Assembly: GCF_004402785.1 (NCBI RefSeq)
Contig: NZ_SOFP01000023.1
Span: forward strand, 46,721-110,720
DNA: 64,000 bases
Origin: Cryobacterium algoritolerans
GTDB lineage: Bacteria; Actinomycetota; Actinomycetes; Actinomycetales; Microbacteriaceae
Direction of reading: 5' to 3'
Shown here: positions 34,180 to 44,650 of the stretch, one piece after another
How the letters are laid out: every line of letters starts with the position of its first letter
How positions within the stretch are numbered: the stretch's first letter is position 1
The notes under the pieces: model-generated
Seen by the model: only the letters and a program-made list of their open reading frames with translations
Told to the model about the DNA's origin: nothing
Database searches by the model: none
Made by a program: the position numbers and the translations under genes

Positions 34180-34619
34180 GGACCGACTGTAGGCCGGCCG
34201 GACGGCGGCGCCGCAGCGAGACGACGGACCGGGCGCAGTTGCCGCCTGACGCTGCTGTGGAGGAGCGGTGGAGGTGGAGGAGGAGGGCCGGGCAACAAGA
34301 AGCCGTTAAAAACAGGGGGGCGGCACCTATTGGGGGGAACAGGTGCCGCCTCGGCAGCGCGCTGATTGGGGGGAACCAAACGCACCGCAGGTCAAAACTT
34401 TCGTTCGGACGTGTCCAAGTGTATAAGGAAAACGAAGATGCGCAAGTCCCTTTTGTCCTCACAAATGAGGACATGGAACCGGCAGGGCGCTTTCGCCCCC
34501 GTACGGGGACGTTGCAAGGGGTCGCAATCGGCCGCAACCCGTGCGTTCAGTCGCGAAGAGTAGGGTTTCAGAGGGCTGGCTACGCGCCCATCAATGCATC
34601 GCAAAGGAGCGAACCAGGT
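34180..34619. promoter_or_regulatory. Divergent regulatory region between tadA and acs
   Basis: 440 bases with no gene recognised. It contains a perfect 10-bp inverted repeat GGCGGCACCT (34319-34328) with AGGTGCCGCC (34341-34350), enclosing TTGGGGGGAAC. A second TTGGGGGGAAC lies at 34366-34376. The repeats could be binding sites controlling acs, which normally responds to carbon source. AAAGGAG before acs is its RBS. Confidence 0.5.
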
Positions 34620-36575
<1,956 letters not shown>

Positions 36576-36617
36576 CCCCCGGCCCGCCCCGTCGCCCTGG
36601 CCCACCGCCACGGCGGC

Positions 36618-36673
36618 GAACTGTGAGAAAAGCCGCCTCCGAACCGCCCGGAAGGCGGCTTTGCTCACAGTTC
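36618..36673. terminator. Long bidirectional hairpin terminator after acs
   Basis: GAACTGTGAG with CTCACAGTTC, and inside it AAAGCCGCC with GGCGGCTTT. A two-tier stem of about 19 pairs with A and T tracts on the inner stem. Placed 43 bases after the acs stop. Confidence 0.85.
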
Positions 36674-36738
36674 GGCGGAGGACGGTGACGGATGCCGCGC
36701 GGAGGGAATTCACAAGGGGCACCCCTACGGTGGGGTCA

Positions 36739-37910
36739 ATGTCCCGACTCCCCTCGCCCGGCCGTCTGGTTGCCCTCGATTCCCTGCGCGGCGTCGCGGC
36801 CCTGATCGTTCTCGTGCACCACGTCTCGATGACGGCACCGGCGGTCTCGGCCGCCTACGAGTCGAGCTCCGGCTCGAGTTCCTGTCGGTCGGCTGGTGGA
36901 CGACGCTGTCGCCCCTGAAGCTGCTCTTCGCGGGGCCGGAGTTCGTGCTGGTGTTCTTCGTGCTGAGCGGCTTCGTGCTCGTGCGGTCTCCCCTCGCGGC
37001 ACCCGCCTACGACTGGATGGCCTACTACCCGCGGCGGGTGATCCGGCTCTTCGTTCCCGTCGTGATCTCGGTGGGGCTGGCGGCGGCGTGGATCTACTTC
37101 TTCCCGCGCACCGGCGACCCGGGCGGCGGCGCGTGGCTGGCCAGGCAGGACAACCCCAGCCTCGGCCTCGGCAACCTGCTGCGCGAGGCGAGCATCATCA
37201 CCGAGACCAGCCGGCCCGACGTCAACCCGCCGCTCTGGTCGCTGGCCTGGGAGATGTGGTTCTCGCTGCTGCTCCCGGTGAGCGTGGTGCTCGCCGCGGC
37301 CACCCGGCGCTGGACCGGGCTCTGGGCCGCGCTGTTCCTGGCCGTCTCCGCCTACGGCTACGTCACCGGGATCGAACCGTTGATGTACCTGCCCGCGTTC
37401 GCGCTCGGCGCCTTGCTGGCGGCCAACTTCGAGTCCCTCCAGGCGGGCGCGGCCTCCCTGTCCGCGCGGCGCTGGGGCACCGCCGCGTGGATCGGCCTCA
37501 CCGTCCTGGGCCCGCTGCTGCTGATCGCGCACTGGCTCGCGCGCCCGCTCCTGACCGGCCCGTGGAGCGAGCTCACCCTCGCCCTCCGCGTGCCGGGCGC
37601 CGTCCTGGTCGTCGCCGCCGTCGCGCTCTGGCCGCCGCTGCACCGGCCGTTGACCGCGCGCCCGCTGGTCTGGCTCGGCACGGTGAGCTTCACCCTCTAC
37701 CTCGTGCACTTCCCGATCGTGGTCACCTTCGGCAACCTGTTCGGGCCGGAGTTCTGGTGGCTCGGTGCGCTGGTCTCGGTGCCGCTCAGCCTCGTGCTCG
37801 CCCAGCTGATGACGCGCTGGGTCGAACAGCCCTCGCTGAAACTGGCCGCTGCGGCCGGGCGGGCGTTCGCGCATCCGTTGCACGCTGAGCGGCCCCGCGC
37901 CGACAGCTAG
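36739..37910 (+). pseudogene. Acyltransferase family 3 membrane protein, one-base frameshift
   Basis: O-acyltransferase of the OafA/NodX type, about ten spans, likely modifying a surface sugar. The first segment (MSRLPSPGRLVALDSLRGVA, with the catalytic-type His in VLVHHVSM) is in one frame. From about 36865 the protein continues in another frame (LEFLSVGWWTTLSPLKLLF, then FFVLSGFVLVRSPL) to the end at 37910. The shift falls in the self-complementary stretch TCGAGCTCCGGCTCGA, a site prone to sequencing error as well as slippage. If the read is right the gene is off. Confidence 0.8.
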
Positions 37911-37926
37911 CGCCCGCGCTGCCGAT

Positions 37927-37986
37927 CGCGCCACGTGCGCCGCTTCGCGCCAAGTGCGCCTGGCGCGGAGCGGCGGATGTGGCGCG
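37927..37986. terminator. Imperfect hairpin between convergent genes
   Basis: GCGCCACGTGCGCCGC pairs imperfectly with GCGGCGGATGTGGCGC (14 of 16). A second inner hairpin, CGCGCCA with TGGCGCG, lies between them. It lies between the acyltransferase and ridA, so probably ends both transcripts; there is no T run. Confidence 0.45.
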
Positions 37987-38025
37987 CTCGCTTGTGACCG
38001 GACGACAGGCGCCGGGTCAGTGCAG

Positions 38026-38496
38026 CTAGGCGAACGAGACGATCAGCTCGACCTCGACCGGCGAGTCCAGCGGCAGCACCGCGACGCCCACGGCCGACCT
38101 GGCGTGCACTCCCAGGTCGCCGAAGATCTCACCGAGAACCTGAGAGGCACCGTTGACGACCCCGGGCTGGCCGGTGAAAGCTGGGTCGGATGCCACGAAA
38201 CCGGTGACCTTGACGACCTGCGTGATCCGGTCGAGCGAGCCGATCACGGCCTTGATCGCGGCCAGACCGTTGAGGGCGCACTGGCGGGCGTACTCCTTCG
38301 CGTCCCCGGCCGGCACGAGGCCATGGCCGTCGCCGACCTTGCCCGTTGCCGGAAGAGCGCCGGACACCATCGGCAACTGGCCGGACGTGAACACGAACGC
38401 CCCAGACACGACGGCGGGCACATAGGACGCCAAGGGGGGTACCGCGCTCGGCAGGTCGATCCCCAGTTCGGCGAGGCGCGCTTCGATGTGCGACAC
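38026..38496 (-). CDS. ridA: RidA family reactive-intermediate deaminase
   Basis: Cytosolic trimeric protein of 156 residues that hydrolyses reactive enamine/imine products of PLP enzymes. Family strands are visible: SGAFVFTSGQLPMV, GLAAIKAVIGSLDRITQVVK and the end HARSAVGVAVLPLDSPVEVE, where Arg contacts the carboxylate of the substrate. The longer form belongs to the YjgF-like subgroup. The GTG start lies two bases after the stop of the DUF4177 gene, so they form an operon. Confidence 0.88.
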   Translation of the reverse strand: MSHIEARLAELGIDLPSAVPPLASYVPAVVSGAFVFTSGQLPMVSGALPATGKVGDGHGLVPAGDAKEYARQCALNGLAAIKAVIGSLDRITQVVKVTGFVASDPAFTGQPGVVNGASQVLGEIFGDLGVHARSAVGVAVLPLDSPVEVELIVSFA

Positions 38497-38498
38497 GA

Positions 38499-38666
38499 CT
38501 ATGCACCTTCCGTTGCGGCGACCTGGCGCTTGAGGTAGGCGACGAGCCCGCCCTCCGGCCCGGGGACGACCTGCACCAACTCCCAGCCGTCAGAGCCCCA
38601 GTTGTTCAAGATTGCGGCCGTATTGTGAATCATCAGCGGCGTCGTGAGGTACTCCCAGGCAGGCAT
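38499..38666 (-). CDS. DUF4177-like small protein
   Basis: 55 residues: MPAWEYLTTPLMIHN, then LNNWGSDGWELVQVV, ending LVAYLKRQVAATEGA. The G-x-x-GWELV pattern is the DUF4177 signature. Function unknown. First gene of a two-gene unit with ridA and divergent from the penicillin-binding protein, with 51 bases between the starts. Confidence 0.78.
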   Translation of the reverse strand: MPAWEYLTTPLMIHNTAAILNNWGSDGWELVQVVPGPEGGLVAYLKRQVAATEGA

Positions 38667-38717
38667 ATGGCTCCGATTCAGGCGGTCTTTCAGGTTTTGT
38701 CGCGTAACCTCAATTGT

Positions 38718-41279
38718 ATGTCTGCCAAAAATCGAACGGTTAGCGGAGCGCTCGGTGGGTTGCTCGGCTTCGTCGGGATGAGCGCCATTGCCGGCATCCT
38801 CGTCACCGCCGCTGTGACCCCCGCTCTCGCCCTGTCCGGTATGACCGCGACGAACACCATCAACGTCTTCGAGAACCTTCCCGACTACCTCTCGATCGAC
38901 CAGCTGGCACAGCGAAGCAACATCTACGCCACCCGCAGCGACGGCACGACCGGTCTCCTCGCGTCGTTCTACGACCAGAACCGCGTCGAGGTCGCGTGGG
39001 ACAAGATCAGCCCGTTTGTCAAGGATGCCGCGATCTCCGGCGAGGACCCGCGCTTCTATCAGCACGGCGGCATCGACCTGCAGGGCACGGTGACCGGCCT
39101 GGTCACCACGCTTGCCAGCGGATCGGCCCGAGGCGGTTCGTCGATCACCCAGCAGTACGTGAAGAACGTGCTCGTGCAGAAGTGCGAAGCGCTCACCAAC
39201 CAGAAGAAGCGCACGCTGTGCTACAACTCGGCCACCGAGACCAGCCCCGACCGCAAGCTCAAGGAGATGCGGCTCGCCATCGGCGTGGAGAAGAAGTACG
39301 CCAAGGATGACATCCTCCGCCAGTACCTCAACATCACGGGCTTCGGCGGCACGGTCTACGGAATCGAATCCGCCGCCAACTACTACTTCAACACCACAGC
39401 GGCGGCGCTGACCCTGCCGCAGGCCGCCAGCCTCGTGGCGATCGTGAACAACCCGGTCAAGTTCCAGCTGGACAACCCCAAGAGCGAGACCAACGGCTCG
39501 GCGAACGGCTACGCAGCGAACAAACAGCGCCGCGACTACATCCTCGGCCAGATGCTCAAGTACAAGAAGATCGTCAAGGCCGACTACGACGCGGCGGTCG
39601 CCGCTCCGATCGAGCCGGTCATCACCGAGCCGAGCACGGGCTGCACGACCGCCGGCACCAGCGCCTACTTCTGCGACTACGTCACCAACATCCTCCAGAC
39701 CGATCCGACCTTCGGTCCGGATGAGGGGACGCGCTTCGCGAATTTCCGTCGCGGTGGTTACAACGTCTACACGACCATCGACCTCGATCTGCAGAACGCG
39801 GCCGTCGACACGATGAACAAATACGTGCCCAAGAGCTATGACGGCTGGGACGTCGGAAGCGTCATCACGAGCGTTCAGGTGGGCACGGGGCGTGTTCTGG
39901 CGATGACCCAGAACAAGGACTACACCCAGGACCCGAACGTCGCCGCCACCAACCCCAACGCGACCGGAGTCAACTACAACACCGATATCGACCAGGGCGG
40001 ATCGCACGGCTTCCAGCCCGGATCCACGTACAAGGTCTTCAGTCTCGGCGAGTGGCTCACGGAGGGGCATTCCCTCAACGAGCGCGTCGACTCTCGGCGC
40101 AAGTCGAACTGGGGAACCTTCAAGGACAGCTGCAACGGCCCCCAGACCTTCCCGGGCTTCAACCCGAAGAACGACTCCAATGAGGCCGGAACAAACTACA
40201 GTGCCCTGGAATCCACGATCAACTCGATCAACACGGGCTACATCGGGATGGCCAAGAAACTCGACCTGTGCGGCATCCGTAAGACGGCTGAGGCGTTCGG
40301 CGTTCACCGCGCCGACGGCGACCCGCTTGAACAGGGTGCCTCGGCGGTGCTCGGCACCAACGAGGTCGCGCCCCTGAGCATGGCCGTCGCCTTCGCGGGC
40401 ATCGCGAATAACGGCGTGACCTGCAGCCCGGTGGCGATCGACAAGATCACCGGTCCCGACGGCAAAGAGCTCGCGGCGCCGAAGTCGACCTGCAAGCAGT
40501 CCGTCGACCCTGCCGTCGACGCGGGCATGACGTATGCCATGCAGCGGGTGATGTCGGAGGGAACCGCCACCGCGTCGAACCGCGCGACGTCGCCGAAGGT
40601 CCCGATGATCGGCAAGACCGGCACAACAGACGGCAACAAGGACACCTGGATGAGCGGGGCGAGCACCAAGGTCGCCACCGTGGTCGGAGTCGTCAGCGTC
40701 ACCGGAGACATCAACCAGCGCCAGGTGAGCTTCCCCGGCGGCACGGCGGCCACCGCCCGTCACCGGATGTGGCCCGACATCATGAGCGTCGCGAACGCCA
40801 AGTACGGTGGCGACGCGTTCGCGGAAGCCTCCTCCAAGGTCCTCCAGGCAGTTCAGATCCCGGTCCCCGACCTGCGCGGCAAGTCCATCGCGGAGGCCCA
40901 GGCCACCCTTGAGGCCGCCGGCTTCAGCTTCACCGACGGCGGCGTGACGGACTCCGAAATGCCCGCGGGCACCGTCGCCAGGACCGACCCGGCCGGCGGT
41001 ACGAGCGCCAGCCGCGGGGCGACCGTCACCGCGTTCACGAGCAATGGGACCCAGGTTGTCGTGCCCGACGTGGTCGGTAAGACCGAGGCCGAGGCTCGGG
41101 CCACCCTGAGCGGATTTGCCGTGACCAAGACCGAACAGGACGTCACCGACCCCAGACAGGTCGGCACCGTGCTGGCAATGACACCTGCGGGCGGAACGGG
41201 CTCGGCACCCGGCGGCCCAGTGGCGATCGTCATCGGCACGCTCGCCACCGGCAACGGCAAAGACAAGGGACACGGATGA
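38718..41279 (+). CDS. ponA: Class A penicillin-binding protein with two PASTA domains
   Basis: Bifunctional peptidoglycan synthase at the outer membrane face, 853 residues. Order: short cytosolic N-terminus, one span near 9-40, GT51 glycosyltransferase with Glu109 (ISGEDPRFYQH) and RGGSSITQQ (138-146). The transpeptidase follows with STYK (Ser436), SIN (Ser503) and KTG (Lys633), then two PASTA repeats (VPDLRGKSIAEAQATLEAAG and VPDVVGKTEAEARATL) that sense muropeptides. The start ATG 38718 has little RBS, hinting at a leaderless or short-leader transcript. ATGA overlap with the downstream phosphoesterase shows coupling. Confidence 0.95.
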   Translation: MSAKNRTVSGALGGLLGFVGMSAIAGILVTAAVTPALALSGMTATNTINVFENLPDYLSIDQLAQRSNIYATRSDGTTGLLASFYDQNRVEVAWDKISPFVKDAAISGEDPRFYQHGGIDLQGTVTGLVTTLASGSARGGSSITQQYVKNVLVQKCEALTNQKKRTLCYNSATETSPDRKLKEMRLAIGVEKKYAKDDILRQYLNITGFGGTVYGIESAANYYFNTTAAALTLPQAASLVAIVNNPVKFQLDNPKSETNGSANGYAANKQRRDYILGQMLKYKKIVKADYDAAVAAPIEPVITEPSTGCTTAGTSAYFCDYVTNILQTDPTFGPDEGTRFANFRRGGYNVYTTIDLDLQNAAVDTMNKYVPKSYDGWDVGSVITSVQVGTGRVLAMTQNKDYTQDPNVAATNPNATGVNYNTDIDQGGSHGFQPGSTYKVFSLGEWLTEGHSLNERVDSRRKSNWGTFKDSCNGPQTFPGFNPKNDSNEAGTNYSALESTINSINTGYIGMAKKLDLCGIRKTAEAFGVHRADGDPLEQGASAVLGTNEVAPLSMAVAFAGIANNGVTCSPVAIDKITGPDGKELAAPKSTCKQSVDPAVDAGMTYAMQRVMSEGTATASNRATSPKVPMIGKTGTTDGNKDTWMSGASTKVATVVGVVSVTGDINQRQVSFPGGTAATARHRMWPDIMSVANAKYGGDAFAEASSKVLQAVQIPVPDLRGKSIAEAQATLEAAGFSFTDGGVTDSEMPAGTVARTDPAGGTSASRGATVTAFTSNGTQVVVPDVVGKTEAEARATLSGFAVTKTEQDVTDPRQVGTVLAMTPAGGTGSAPGGPVAIVIGTLATGNGKDKGHG

Positions 41280-42253
41280 CCACCGTCGGCGGCAAGGCCG
41301 TCGCGGTGAGCGTCGGGGCCGTCGCCGCGGCCGGGTTCGCCGCGTTCGCCTGGGGCTCCCTGGTCGAGCGCCGCCTGTTCACGCTGCGCGAGGTGAGCGT
41401 GCCGGTGCTGGCTCCCGGGTCCGACCCGATCAGAGTGCTGCACCTGTCCGACCTGCACATGGCGCCGTGGCAGCGGGACAAGCAGGACTGGGTGCGTGGC
41501 CTCGCCGACCTCCAGCCCGACCTGGTCGTCAACACCGGCGACAACCTCGGCCACGCGGACGGAGTCTCCGGCATCGAGTATGCGCTGGAACCGTTCCGCG
41601 GCATACCGGGCATCTTCGTCAACGGCTCGAACGATTATTTCGGCCCGATCTTCAAGAACCCGTTCCGTTACTTCGCCGCGCCGTCGAAGCTGCGGGGTGC
41701 CATGCACCAAACGCTCGACATTGACAGCCTGCACCGCGTCTTCGCGAATCTCGGCTGGACCAACCTGAACAACAGGGCCGAGGCGCTCGACATCAACGGC
41801 ACGCACCTGGAACTGTTTGGCGTGGACGACCCGCACATCCGGCGCGACAGGCTCGACCTGATCACCCGTGCCGTCGACGACCTGCGCGCGAACGACCCGC
41901 TCGCCGATGAGTCCTGGCCTGATCCGGAGGAAGCCGCCGCGCCCCGACCGACGCTCACCGTGGGTGTCGCGCACGCCCCATACCAGCGGGTGCTGAACTC
42001 CTTCGTGAACCATGGGGCGCAGCTGATGCTCGCCGGCCACACCCACGGCGGCCAGGTCTGCGTGCCCGGGTTCGGCGCCCTGGTCACCAATTGCGACATC
42101 CCGCGCACACAGGTCAAGGGGCTCAGCCTCTGGAATACCGGCCTGCACACCGCGTACCTCAACGTTTCGGCGGGGCTCGGCACCTCCATCTACGCGCCGG
42201 TCCGGTTCGCTTGCCCCCCTGAAGCGACGCTGCTCACCCTCACGTCCGCCTAG
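41276..42253 (+). CDS. Metallophosphoesterase (YkuE/PbpE-associated type)
   Basis: 325 residues with an N-terminal membrane segment, so the catalytic domain is probably outside. Dinuclear-metal motifs: HLSDLHM, NTGDNLG, GSNDYFG (normally GNHD, here Ser-Asn-Asp) and GHTHGGQV. Family members act on phospholipid- or wall-linked phosphates, but the substrate is unknown. Translationally coupled to ponA, so cell-wall related by context. This ponA-phosphoesterase pair is common in actinobacteria. Confidence 0.9.
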   Translation: MTTVGGKAVAVSVGAVAAAGFAAFAWGSLVERRLFTLREVSVPVLAPGSDPIRVLHLSDLHMAPWQRDKQDWVRGLADLQPDLVVNTGDNLGHADGVSGIEYALEPFRGIPGIFVNGSNDYFGPIFKNPFRYFAAPSKLRGAMHQTLDIDSLHRVFANLGWTNLNNRAEALDINGTHLELFGVDDPHIRRDRLDLITRAVDDLRANDPLADESWPDPEEAAAPRPTLTVGVAHAPYQRVLNSFVNHGAQLMLAGHTHGGQVCVPGFGALVTNCDIPRTQVKGLSLWNTGLHTAYLNVSAGLGTSIYAPVRFACPPEATLLTLTSA

Positions 42254-42312
42254 TCTCGACGGGCTCCACCACCGGCGGTGGTCACGCCCCCGGTGGTCGA
42301 GCTTGTCGAGAC
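42253..42312. repeat. REP-like inverted repeat pair
   Basis: GTCTCGACGGGCTCCACCAC at 42253 is answered by CCGGTGGTCGAGCTTGTCGA ending 42310. As inverted copies, 20 of 23 positions match. The GTCTCGACAAGCTCGACCAC type is an abundant intergenic repeat in Microbacteriaceae genomes (my recollection, not checked). Could also end the ponA-phosphoesterase transcript. Confidence 0.7.
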
Positions 42313-42356
42313 CTACCTCCCGGTTGGGGTTATACTTGACAAGGCTTACGAGCCAT

Positions 42357-42430
42357 CGGGGTATGGCGCAGCTTGGTAGCGCGCGTCGTTCGGGACGACG
42401 AGGTCGCAGGTTCAAATCCTGTTACCCCGA
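42357..42430 (+). tRNA. tRNA-Pro(CGG)
   Basis: 74 nt: acceptor CGGGGTA/TACCCCG, D arm GGCGCAGCTTGGTAGCGC, anticodon stem CGTCG/CGACG around TTCGGGA, giving anticodon CGG, T arm GTTCAAATC. CCA is not encoded. TATACT at 42331-42336 is a candidate -10 box. Confidence 0.96.
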
Positions 42431-42441
42431 CAGAAACATGA

Positions 42442-42469
42442 AACCCTCACTCTGCGGAGTGGGGGTTTT
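42442..42469 (+). terminator. Terminator of tRNA-Pro
   Basis: ACCCTCACTC, TGCG loop, GAGTGGGGGT then TTTT; starts 12 bases after the tRNA. Confidence 0.85.
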
Positions 42470-42512
42470 GTGCATTCTCGATCGTCACGCCCAGGGTCTT
42501 GACCGGCGAGAC

Positions 42513-42528
42513 TACTCATGCGAGAGTA
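42513..42528. promoter_or_regulatory. Candidate PadR operator
   Basis: Perfect inverted repeat TACTC-N6-GAGTA ending five bases before the padR start codon. PadR repressors commonly bind such palindromes in their own leader. Confidence 0.45.
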
Positions 42529-42533
42529 AACGG

Positions 42534-43097
42534 ATGTCGTCCATCCGCCTCTTCATTCTCGGCTCCCTTGCCGAACGCGGGCCCATGCACGGCCACCAAT
42601 TGCGGCTCCTCGCCGAGCAGGAACACGTCCACCTGTGGACCGACATCTCCGTCGGCGCGGTCTACGGCGCCATGAAGCGGCTCGCCGCCGAAGGAATGAT
42701 CGACGTCGTCCGGGTCGAACGGGAAGGCAACTACCCCGAGCGTCAGGTCTATGAGGTCTCGCCGACCGGCCGACAGGCGTTGGCAGCCCTGCGGCTCGAC
42801 GGACTGCGCACGATCGTCATCAAACCAGACCCATTCGACCTCGCCATGACCCGCCTCGACCCAGACCGCCTCGACGAGCTTCCCCTGATGATCGGCGCCC
42901 GGCTGCTCGCCCTCCGCGCCCTGCTCGCCGACGCCGAAGCCGTCACGGCTTCGGCCCTCCCCTACCTCACCGCCAGCGAGCGCTTCATTATGCTCCATAA
43001 GGCCGACCGCATCCGTGCCGAAATCACATGGCATGACCACCTCGTCACCGTCCTACCCGACATCATCGTGGACGAACACGCCCGAAAGGACCATTGA
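42534..43097 (+). CDS. PadR-family transcriptional regulator
   Basis: 187 residues. The winged helix (RLFILGSLAERGPMHGHQLR, DISVGAVYGAMKRLAAEGMI, ERQVYEVSPTGRQAL) is followed by a C-terminal helical dimer domain, PadR subfamily 2. It lies three bases before the MFS transporter on the same strand, so it very likely represses its own operon and senses the transporter's substrate or a phenolic ligand. The family usually regulates phenolic-acid or multidrug responses. Confidence 0.9.
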   Translation: MSSIRLFILGSLAERGPMHGHQLRLLAEQEHVHLWTDISVGAVYGAMKRLAAEGMIDVVRVEREGNYPERQVYEVSPTGRQALAALRLDGLRTIVIKPDPFDLAMTRLDPDRLDELPLMIGARLLALRALLADAEAVTASALPYLTASERFIMLHKADRIRAEITWHDHLVTVLPDIIVDEHARKDH

Positions 43098-43099
43098 CA

Positions 43100-44569
43100 A
43101 TGTCACACCCCACCCAGGAGGCTCGCCCCGCAGCGGTCATCCCTCGCCATGCGTGGCAAGCCCTCGTCGTGCTTCTGGCCGGCATGTTCATGGCCCTGCT
43201 CGACACGACCATCGTGAACGTGGCGCTGCCGACGATCCGCACGAGCCTGAATGCCTCGGAGGCGACGCTCTCCTGGATCATCTCCGGCTACGCCCTCGCC
43301 TTCGGCCTGGCCTTGATCCCGTCCGGGCGCCTCGGCGACCGGATCGGACACAAGTGGGTCTTCTTCACCGGTCTAGCCCTGTTCACCCTGGCCAGCCTGG
43401 CCTGCGGCCTGGCCCAGAACGACCTCCAGATGATCATCGCCCGGGTCGTGCAGGGTCTCGCCGGAGGAATGTTCGTGCCCGCCGTCACCGCGGTGATCCA
43501 GTTGCTGTTCCCGCCGATGGCCCGCGGCAAGGCGTTCGCGATCATGGGTTCCGTCATCGGTGTCTCCACGGCGCTCGGGCCGATCCTCGGTGGGCTGATC
43601 ATCCAGGCCTTCGGCAACGAGAACGGCTGGCGACTGGTCTTCTGGGTCAACCTCCCGATCGGCGTCGCCGCGTTGATCGCCGCCGCACTGTTACTGCCGT
43701 CCGGCTCCGAACGCAAGGCCGACGATGCCAGTTCCGGCATCGACTGGGTCGGCCTGCTCCTCATCTCCGCCGGCCTGGTCGCGCTGCTCGTGCCGCTGAT
43801 CGAGGGCCAGGACCAGGGCTGGCCGCTCTGGACCTACCTCACCCTGGGAGCCGGAGCACTGCTCATCGTCGCGTTCGGCGCCTGGGAGGTCATGTTCACC
43901 CGGTGGGGCAAGAGCCCGTTGGTCCCGCCCCGGTTGTTCCGGCATCCGGCGTTCTCCGGCGGAATCGTGCTCGCCCTGGTCTACTTCGCTGCGTTCACCA
44001 GCATCTTCTTTACCATCTCCATCCTCTGGCAGGCCGGCCTCGGCCACACCGCACTCGAGTCGGGGCTGGTGTCGATCCCCTTCGCGTTCGGCACGATCAT
44101 CGGCGCCTCCCAGAGTAATCGGCTCGCCCAGAGCCTCGGCCGCACCGTGCTGGTCATCGGCGTGGCCCTGGTCACGGTCGGACTCGTCTGGATCTGGCTC
44201 GACCTGCTGCTGATCGGCCCGGAGATCACCAACTGGCAGCTGCTTCCGCCGCTGGCGATCGCGGGGCTCGGCAGCGGCTTCTTCATCGCGCCGAACGCCC
44301 AGTTCATTGTGGCGACCGTGGACCGCACCGAGGCCGGCGCGGCCAGCGGTGTGGTCGGCGTGATGCAGCGGGTCGGCAGCGCGATCGGCATCGCCGTGAT
44401 CGGCAGCGTGTTCTTCGGTACCCTCGTCGTCGCCGGTCCCGGTCCGGCCGCCCTCGCCACGGGCTTCACCACCAGCGCGACCGCCGCGATGGGCGTCAGC
44501 GCTGCGTTCAGCGTGCTCGCGCTGCTGCTCGTCTTTGTGCTGCCCAAGCGGGTCGATGCCCGCTACTGA
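43100..44569 (+). CDS. MFS efflux transporter, DHA2 (14-span) family
   Basis: 489-residue proton-driven drug exporter. The DHA2 signature LDTTIVNVALPTI is in span 1; motif A GRLGDRIGHKWVF follows span 2; span 5 carries the motif C region (GVSTALGPILGG). Fourteen predicted spans. ATG 43100 is preferred over TTG 43094 because AAAGGA is nine bases upstream. Cotranscribed with padR; a terminator follows. Confidence 0.92.
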   Translation: MSHPTQEARPAAVIPRHAWQALVVLLAGMFMALLDTTIVNVALPTIRTSLNASEATLSWIISGYALAFGLALIPSGRLGDRIGHKWVFFTGLALFTLASLACGLAQNDLQMIIARVVQGLAGGMFVPAVTAVIQLLFPPMARGKAFAIMGSVIGVSTALGPILGGLIIQAFGNENGWRLVFWVNLPIGVAALIAAALLLPSGSERKADDASSGIDWVGLLLISAGLVALLVPLIEGQDQGWPLWTYLTLGAGALLIVAFGAWEVMFTRWGKSPLVPPRLFRHPAFSGGIVLALVYFAAFTSIFFTISILWQAGLGHTALESGLVSIPFAFGTIIGASQSNRLAQSLGRTVLVIGVALVTVGLVWIWLDLLLIGPEITNWQLLPPLAIAGLGSGFFIAPNAQFIVATVDRTEAGAASGVVGVMQRVGSAIGIAVIGSVFFGTLVVAGPGPAALATGFTTSATAAMGVSAAFSVLALLLVFVLPKRVDARY

Positions 44570-44582
44570 CCCGACTGAGTTA

Positions 44583-44626
44583 CGCAGAAAGCACCCTCGG
44601 AGGCGAGGTGAAGGTGCTTTCTCCGC
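44583..44626. terminator. Bidirectional terminator
   Basis: AGAAAGCACC (44586-44595) pairs perfectly with GGTGCTTTCT (44613-44622) between convergent genes. Confidence 0.8.
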
Positions 44627-44650
44627 GACCGAAGCGCGGGAGCGCGCGAC

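Noticed and set aside
38499..41273. Very long open frame opposite ponA on the minus strand
   Set aside because: It lies wholly antisense to a certain penicillin-binding protein and its translation is Gly/Val/Arg-rich without motifs. Only its last 55 codons (38499-38666) form a real gene, DUF4177.
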